Positions 23,802 to 27,698 of a stretch of 27,698 bases of DNA are shown in pieces. Location: positions 1 to 27,698 of the forward strand of contig CALFFB010000227.1 of the NCBI GenBank assembly GCA_937958075.1. The letters run 5' to 3'. Source of the stretch: an uncultured Geobacteraceae bacterium (GTDB lineage: Bacteria > Desulfobacterota > Desulfuromonadia > Desulfuromonadales > Geopsychrobacteraceae). The notes below the pieces were generated by a model. The model was not told the DNA's origin, made no database searches, and worked only from the letters and a program-made list of their open reading frames with translations. Numbering within the stretch: position 1 is the first letter of the stretch; every line of letters starts with the position of its first letter. A program made the position numbers and the translations under genes.

Positions 23802-25205
23802 ATGCGAATAACCATTAAACATCAAATTCTTATGGCTCCTGCGGCGATCCTGTTGCTGCTGCTGTTGCTGCTGGCGTTCATGCACGTCGTTTACTGGGAT
23901 CTGAACAATAAACGACGTGCGGCCAGAGCCGTAGAAACCACCTTTATCGCCCTGGCGGAAGCGGATATGGCGGCACGGCGTCTGCATGTTCTCATGCGCG
24001 CCATGCAGCACAGTGGCATGGCGGCGCCGGAGGACATGGCCCTGATTGCCGATCTGTACGAGCGGCTCCTGTCTGCGGTCTATCGTATCGAGCCCTTCGG
24101 CTCGTTGAAGGACTCCGGTCATCTTGAACGCCTGTTGTATCTGGTGGGGAATCTCAATCCGGCCCACAGTCCGGAGCCGGACAGTACAGCGGCCCTGTTT
24201 GCCCAGTTCCGGGCGGAACTGGCCGGTCTGTCCAATCAGACCCAGATTCAGCGCAACCAGCTGCGGCTGCTTCATGATCAGGACATCAATGAGCTGGTTG
24301 AGCGGTCGGTGATCAGCACCATCAGCGTGCTGGTGCTGGCAATCCTTCTGGGGCTGATGCTGTCGGTGTATTTCAGCCGCCGTATCCTCGGCCGCATCCA
24401 GACCCTGTCCGGAAGCGCCGCCCGCATTGCTGACGGTTCCCTTGATCTGCCTCCGGCGCCGGAGCGGATTCGTGACGAGATGGATGTGCTGGCGCGGGCT
24501 ATCCACCGGATGGCGAAACAGCTGATTCAGGTGGTCGGTACCGAAAAACTGCTGGAAGGCGCAGAGGAGGAGCGAAGGCGCATCGCCATGGATCTGCACG
24601 ACCAGTCCCTGTCCGATTTGTCGGGGGTTCTGCGTGGCCTGCAGCAGCTCGAAGCCCACTGCAGCGAGCCGGACGCCCGGGGCAAGGTCGCGGCCCTGGA
24701 GGCAGACCTGAATGGCGCTATTGCCAATCTGCGCGATATCATGAACAATCTGCATCCCCAGACCCTTGATATCCTCGGCCTGGGAGCAGCCATCGAAGCC
24801 CACCTGGACCAGTATCAGGACAGCGATGACTACCCCCCCTGTCATCTCTACGTTGACCCCAGGGTGCAGGATCTCAGCCTGGATCGTCTCAGGCAGTTGG
24901 CGATTTACCGTATTGCCATTGAGGCCATTCAGAACGTTATCAAACATGCTGATGCCGGTCGCTTTGAGGTGAACCTGGAGGTGCGGGAAGGACGGCTGGT
25001 CTTGTCTGTTGAGGATAACGGCAAGGGAATGACCGAACAGCCGCCGGGCGGCAGGGGACGCGGACTCAATAATATTCGTGAACGGGCCCGGGCTATCGGC
25101 GCCGACGTGTGCTGGAAGCCGTCACGTTTCTCTACCGGTACACGCTTTGAGCTGAGCCTGAAGGTGGAGCTGACATCAGCGGATCAACGACCTAGCAAGG
25201 AGTAG
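23802..25205 (+). CDS. NarX-type (HisKA_3) sensor histidine kinase
   Basis: A 467-residue membrane-bound sensor kinase. A first transmembrane helix (about 9-30) is followed by a roughly 135-residue periplasmic, mainly helical sensor region. A second membrane helix (about 168-190) and a HAMP-type linker (191-245) come next. The dimerisation/phosphoacceptor helix has H265 in RRRIAMDLHDQSLSDLSG, as in the HisKA_3 group that pairs with LuxR-type regulators. The ATPase domain shows the N box (AIEAIQNVIKHAD), VEDNGKGM and GRGRGLNNIRERARAIGA. The start ATG at 23802 has only a weak ribosome site. The cognate response regulator starts 5 nt after the stop. The ligand is unknown. Confidence 0.9.
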   Translation: MRITIKHQILMAPAAILLLLLLLLAFMHVVYWDLNNKRRAARAVETTFIALAEADMAARRLHVLMRAMQHSGMAAPEDMALIADLYERLLSAVYRIEPFGSLKDSGHLERLLYLVGNLNPAHSPEPDSTAALFAQFRAELAGLSNQTQIQRNQLRLLHDQDINELVERSVISTISVLVLAILLGLMLSVYFSRRILGRIQTLSGSAARIADGSLDLPPAPERIRDEMDVLARAIHRMAKQLIQVVGTEKLLEGAEEERRRIAMDLHDQSLSDLSGVLRGLQQLEAHCSEPDARGKVAALEADLNGAIANLRDIMNNLHPQTLDILGLGAAIEAHLDQYQDSDDYPPCHLYVDPRVQDLSLDRLRQLAIYRIAIEAIQNVIKHADAGRFEVNLEVREGRLVLSVEDNGKGMTEQPPGGRGRGLNNIRERARAIGADVCWKPSRFSTGTRFELSLKVELTSADQRPSKE

Positions 25206-25210
25206 GGCAC

Positions 25211-25969
25211 ATGTCCAAACTGGATATTCTGATTGCTGAAGATAATCCGAAGGATTACGAGTTTCTTGAGCAGCTGCTCAGTCAATGGGACGAAGGGGTA
25301 ACAGTCACCCGCGCTCCGACCGGGGCTGAAGCCCTGGCCATCGGTTCAGAAAGGCCTGAGCCTCTGGTCATCAGCGACATCCAGATGCCGGAAATGAATG
25401 GTGTCGAATTCGCTCGCCAGCTGTGGAGCAAGCAGCCCCAGGCACGTATTGTCTTCTGGAGTCAGTTCAAGGATGAGATGTATGTCCGCACTCTGGTCAA
25501 GATCGTGCCGCCGGAAACAGTCTACGGTTACATTCTGAAATCGGCGACCAAGGATCAGATCAGTGCCGCCATCCGCACGGTACTCATTGACGAACAATGC
25601 TGGATCGCGCCCGAGGTGCGAAAGGTTCAGGGTCGTGCCGGACACAGCCTGACTGCTCTTTCTGATATCGAGTACGAGGCCCTTCTCGACATAGCTCTGG
25701 GGCTTACGGATAATCTCATCGCGCAGCGCCGCTACCTCTCCCGGCGTGGCGTTCAGAGTCGGCTGAACTCCCTCTATAACAAGCTTGGTCTGGATCAGGA
25801 TCAGTTCCACAGCGAGAAATACGGTGATTCCTTCAACCTGCGCAATCGCGCCGTAGCGGTGTCTTTAGCGCGGGGCTTGATCAACGCCTTCGAGATGGAA
25901 AACGAAGAAAAGGATTTTCAGGAGTGGTTTGCCCGCTATCAACGGAGCCAGCGTGCCGGCAAAAAATAG
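25211..25969 (+). CDS. Response regulator with atypical LuxR-like output domain
   Basis: A 252-residue response regulator. The receiver domain (1-125) has the acidic pair E10/D11, phosphoacceptor D56 (VISDIQMPEMNG), S84 and K110 (YILKSATK). The C-terminal domain (about 145-225) resembles a LuxR/GerE helix-turn-helix (LSDIEYEALLDIALGLTDNLIAQRRYLSRRGVQSRLNSLYNKLGL, described here by its ends at 150-194). It is divergent: the usual IAxxLxIS-x-TV core is altered (IAQRRYLSRRGVQ), and a loop of about 15 residues is inserted before the last helix. An acidic tail (EMENEEKDFQEW) follows. AAGGAG precedes the ATG by nine bases. It is paired with the upstream kinase; DNA binding is likely but not certain. 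Confidence 0.87.
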   Translation: MSKLDILIAEDNPKDYEFLEQLLSQWDEGVTVTRAPTGAEALAIGSERPEPLVISDIQMPEMNGVEFARQLWSKQPQARIVFWSQFKDEMYVRTLVKIVPPETVYGYILKSATKDQISAAIRTVLIDEQCWIAPEVRKVQGRAGHSLTALSDIEYEALLDIALGLTDNLIAQRRYLSRRGVQSRLNSLYNKLGLDQDQFHSEKYGDSFNLRNRAVAVSLARGLINAFEMENEEKDFQEWFARYQRSQRAGKK

Positions 25970-26031
25970 ACGTCAGGGCGTGTTTCTGCCGTGACTGATT
26001 GCTCTGGGAAACGTGTGAAAACAACAGCTCA

Positions 26032-26089
26032 TCATACCACATAGCTTGTGCAAATGCGGTGGCTGTGCTAAAAGGTCATACCAAATAGC
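26032..26089 (+). promoter_or_regulatory. Repeated operator-like sites before the GntR gene
   Basis: TCATACCACATAGC (26032-26045) and TCATACCAAATAGC (26076-26089) are 13/14 identical and start 44 nt apart, about four helical turns. The second copy sits in a near-palindrome AGGTCATACCA (26073-26083), matching the TGGT-N3-ACCA form of FadR/PdhR-type GntR operators. The first copy keeps only the right half. A possible -35 TTGTGC (26046-26051) and extended -10 TGCTAAAAG (26066-26074) lie between and over them, so autorepression is plausible. Confidence 0.5.
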
Positions 26090-26101
26090 AGGGAGACAGA
26101 C

Positions 26102-26839
26102 ATGGCCACCGTATTTAAACCGATCCGTCCTAAAAAACTATCCGAAGAAATTGTCGATCAGATCAAGGAACTCATATCCCGCGGTGATTTAGGGCCGGGA
26201 CAGAGGATCCCATCAGAACGGGAACTGGCAACCTTTCTCGGGGTGAGCCGCCCGTCGGTGCGTGAGGCGATTATGGTCCTCGAGGCCATGGGGTTCCTTG
26301 AGTCGCGGCAGGGGGGAGGAACTTACGTCCGTTCTCTGGCCGATGTCGCTATGGCCGATCCCCTGGCTAACATGGTTGAGCGTCGTGATCCGCGCATGCT
26401 TCACGCCTTGACGGAGGTGCGCATCGGGCTGGAGACCTGGTCGGCCTATCTGGCGGCCAAGCGCGCGGAAAAGCCCGAACTTGACCGGCTGCGCGATCTT
26501 TACACCATCATGGAGGAGCAGGCGGAGAATGGAGGCTGGGATCCGGAAGTCGATTTTCAGTTCCACCTGACCATCACCGCCGCCACCCACAATACCCTGC
26601 AGGTGCATGTTATCAATACGATTCAGAACCTGTTTCAGACAACCATCATGGTGGCATTGGGTGAGTTTTACAGCAAGGAAGGGTATATCAAGCTGTTGCT
26701 GAATCACCACCGTGAGATTCTCGAAGCGATAGAAGAAAAAAATCCCGAAAAAGCACGGGAAAAGATGCTGGTGCATCTGACGCTGGTAGAGGAGAAACTG
26801 GCGCTGTTTCTGCAGAAGGAACGACCGGATACGGCCTAG
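26102..26839 (+). CDS. GntR-family (FCD/FadR subfamily) transcriptional regulator
   Basis: A 245-residue DNA-binding regulator. Residues 13-76 are a winged helix-turn-helix of GntR type (GQRIPSERELATFLGVSRPS; VREAIMVLEAMGFLESRQGG). Residues about 95-235 are an all-helical FCD ligand domain, with the metal/ligand residues suggested by DFQFHLTI and the later NHHREILEAI. Members usually respond to organic acids such as lactate, pyruvate or glycolate; the effector here cannot be told from sequence. GGGAGA precedes the ATG. It is a single-gene unit with a repeated operator-like site at its own promoter and a terminator just downstream, so its main regulated genes lie outside the window or in the neighbourhood. 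Confidence 0.93.
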   Translation: MATVFKPIRPKKLSEEIVDQIKELISRGDLGPGQRIPSERELATFLGVSRPSVREAIMVLEAMGFLESRQGGGTYVRSLADVAMADPLANMVERRDPRMLHALTEVRIGLETWSAYLAAKRAEKPELDRLRDLYTIMEEQAENGGWDPEVDFQFHLTITAATHNTLQVHVINTIQNLFQTTIMVALGEFYSKEGYIKLLLNHHREILEAIEEKNPEKAREKMLVHLTLVEEKLALFLQKERPDTA

Positions 26840-26862
26840 ATCGGAAGAAAAGACATGACTCT

Positions 26863-26903
26863 AAAAGCGCATCGGATGTTGTTCTCCCGACGCGCTTTTT
26901 TTT
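26863..26903 (+). terminator. Rho-independent terminator after the GntR gene
   Basis: AAAGCGC-A-TCGG (26864-26875) pairs with CCGA-C-GCGCTTT (26887-26898), an 11-bp stem with one A/C mismatch and an 11-nt loop, running into nine T residues up to 26903. It starts 24 nt after the GntR stop. Confidence 0.85.
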
Positions 26904-26936
26904 GTGTGTACGCTGCCAGGCATGGGGCAGCGCAGC

Positions 26937-26986
26937 GAAAAATAAAAAAGCCTCGAAGACCTGGAGGGGGGGGAGGTCTTCGAGGC
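26937..26986 (-). terminator. Rho-independent terminator of the minus-strand kinase
   Basis: GCCTCGAAGACCT (26950-26962) and AGGTCTTCGAGGC (26974-26986) form a perfect 13-bp stem. On the minus strand it is followed by CTTTTTTATTTTT (26938-26950), giving a classical terminator about 90 nt after the kinase stop. The 11-nt loop is almost pure C on that strand (pure G apart from one A on the plus strand). Confidence 0.88.
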
Positions 26987-27077
26987 GAGAATCCTCCGAA
27001 GAGGCTTCGTTGGGCAATAATCTAGTATGAGCATGAAAGAAAGTCAAGAAAAAATTTGTCAGACCAAATTCATTTAT

Positions 27078-27698
27078 TCATTCAGACAGGGGGAGTTTGA
27101 CGACAAAGCGGCTTCCCTGTTCCGGTGCGGAGTTGACTTCAATCTGTCCACGATGCGCCTCGACGATCCATTTGACGATGGCAAGACCCAGGCCGGTACC
27201 GTCGTCATGTCGGGAGTGCTTGTCGATACGGTAGAAACGATCAAAAATATGCTGCAGATGCTCATGATCCATGCCGATGCCGGTGTCACTGACAGTGATC
27301 AGGGCCTGCCGCCCGTTGGTTTCAAGCTCCAGGGTTACAGTGCCCTGAGGCGGAGTGTAGCGGACAGCGTTGGAGATCAGATTCAGCAGGAGTTGACGCA
27401 GGCGTAATTCATCCGCCTGAATGATCGTCTGCGACCCGTGATGCTTGAGCTCGACCCCGATCTTTTTGTTCTGCGCCAGAATCTGACCCTGATGATGCAG
27501 ATCCGTCAGCAGTGTTTCCAGGCAGACCGGCTCTTTGCGAAGATGGATTTCTCCCAGATCACATTTCGACAGCAGATGAAGGTCGTCAATCAGGTGGCTC
27601 ATCCGGTTGATCTCTTCCAGATTGGATGTCAGGGTGCCTTGAAGTTCTTCCGGTGATCTGGTTTTGCGCAGGGCCAGCTCCGTTTCGCCCCTGAGAAT
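27078..27698 (-). CDS. Sensor histidine kinase, C-terminal part (cut by window edge)
   Basis: The C-terminal 206 residues of a HisKA/HATPase sensor kinase; the gene continues beyond the right edge, so no start is given. The visible part opens with ILRGETELALRKTRSPEELQ, the segment just after the phosphoacceptor His in the HELRTPLT-type motif, which itself lies outside the window. It runs through INRMSHLIDDLHLLSK into the ATPase domain: the N box LLNLISNAVRYTP, DTGIGM, IFDRFYRIDK and GTGLGLAIVKWIVEAHRG. It is typical of the family that senses metal or envelope stress, but the sensor region is not seen. It ends in TGA with its own terminator downstream. An internal ATG at 27602 is only the first Met in view, not the real start. 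Confidence 0.93.
   Translation of the reverse strand: MLRGETELALRKTRSPEELQGTLTSNLEEINRMSHLIDDLHLLSKCDLGEIHLRKEPVCLETLLTDLHHQGQILAQNKKIGVELKHHGSQTIIQADELRLRQLLLNLISNAVRYTPPQGTVTLELETNGRQALITVSDTGIGMDHEHLQHIFDRFYRIDKHSRHDDGTGLGLAIVKWIVEAHRGQIEVNSAPEQGSRFVVKLPLSE

Noticed and set aside
27027..27407. A 126-codon plus-strand frame opposite the sensor kinase.
   Set aside because: It is the reverse of well-conserved HATPase motifs and has no features of its own.
1..27698. Search by eye for tRNA/rRNA genes, CRISPR arrays, insertion sequences, integrases, toxin-antitoxin or defence genes.
   Set aside because: None was found; gene content is uniformly chromosomal and no spaced repeat array or transposase motif was seen.

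Overview
The window reads as part of a bacterial chromosome of moderately high GC. It is packed with single-copy housekeeping and metabolic genes and shows no sign of phage, plasmid, insertion sequence, CRISPR or RNA genes. The single-ORF NuoB-NuoC-NuoD fusion, the gene style (HDOD protein, DRTGG/BioD-like ATPase, rhomboid, SprT-like protein, many sensor kinases) and protein-level resemblance suggest a Desulfuromonadales-type organism (Geobacter/Pelobacter/Desulfuromonas relatives). That assignment is an inference from family knowledge, not a database result.

Layout. Positions 1-275 are an AT-rich leader with no convincing gene. rnhA (276-734) encodes RNase HI with all catalytic residues. From 904 to 15058 lies one complete, tightly coupled complex I operon in the order nuoA, nuoBCD (fused), nuoE, F, G, H, I, J, K, L, M, N: 14 subunits in 12 genes. 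It has ATGA or one-base stop/start overlaps at most junctions. All Fe-S ligands of NuoB, E, F, G and I can be seen, including the N7 site of NuoG, as can the key Glu/Lys residues of NuoK, L, M and N, so it should encode a functional NADH-type complex. A small CoA-binding protein follows 23 nt after nuoN and may be co-transcribed.

From 15603 to 18918 there are three same-strand genes: an HDOD protein, a BioD-like P-loop/DRTGG protein resembling the N-terminal half of long phosphotransacetylases, and a TPR-like protein. Then come a nitroreductase-family protein and a SlyD-like FKBP prolyl isomerase that ends in a strong terminator facing a convergent rhomboid protease. A SprT-like zinc protein and a convergent MazG-like pyrophosphohydrolase follow. 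Next are a thiolase-fold protein with Ser where the catalytic Cys should be, a NarX-type histidine kinase with its response regulator, and an FCD-type GntR regulator with a repeated putative operator at its own promoter. The right edge cuts a minus-strand HisKA-type sensor kinase that ends in its own terminator.

There is no clear new multi-gene system here. The observations most worth a second look are the atypical thiolase, a 20-codon minicistron that exactly bridges nuoL and nuoM, the triple NuoBCD fusion, the GntR operator pair, and a perfect 25-nt in-frame direct repeat inside nuoJ.
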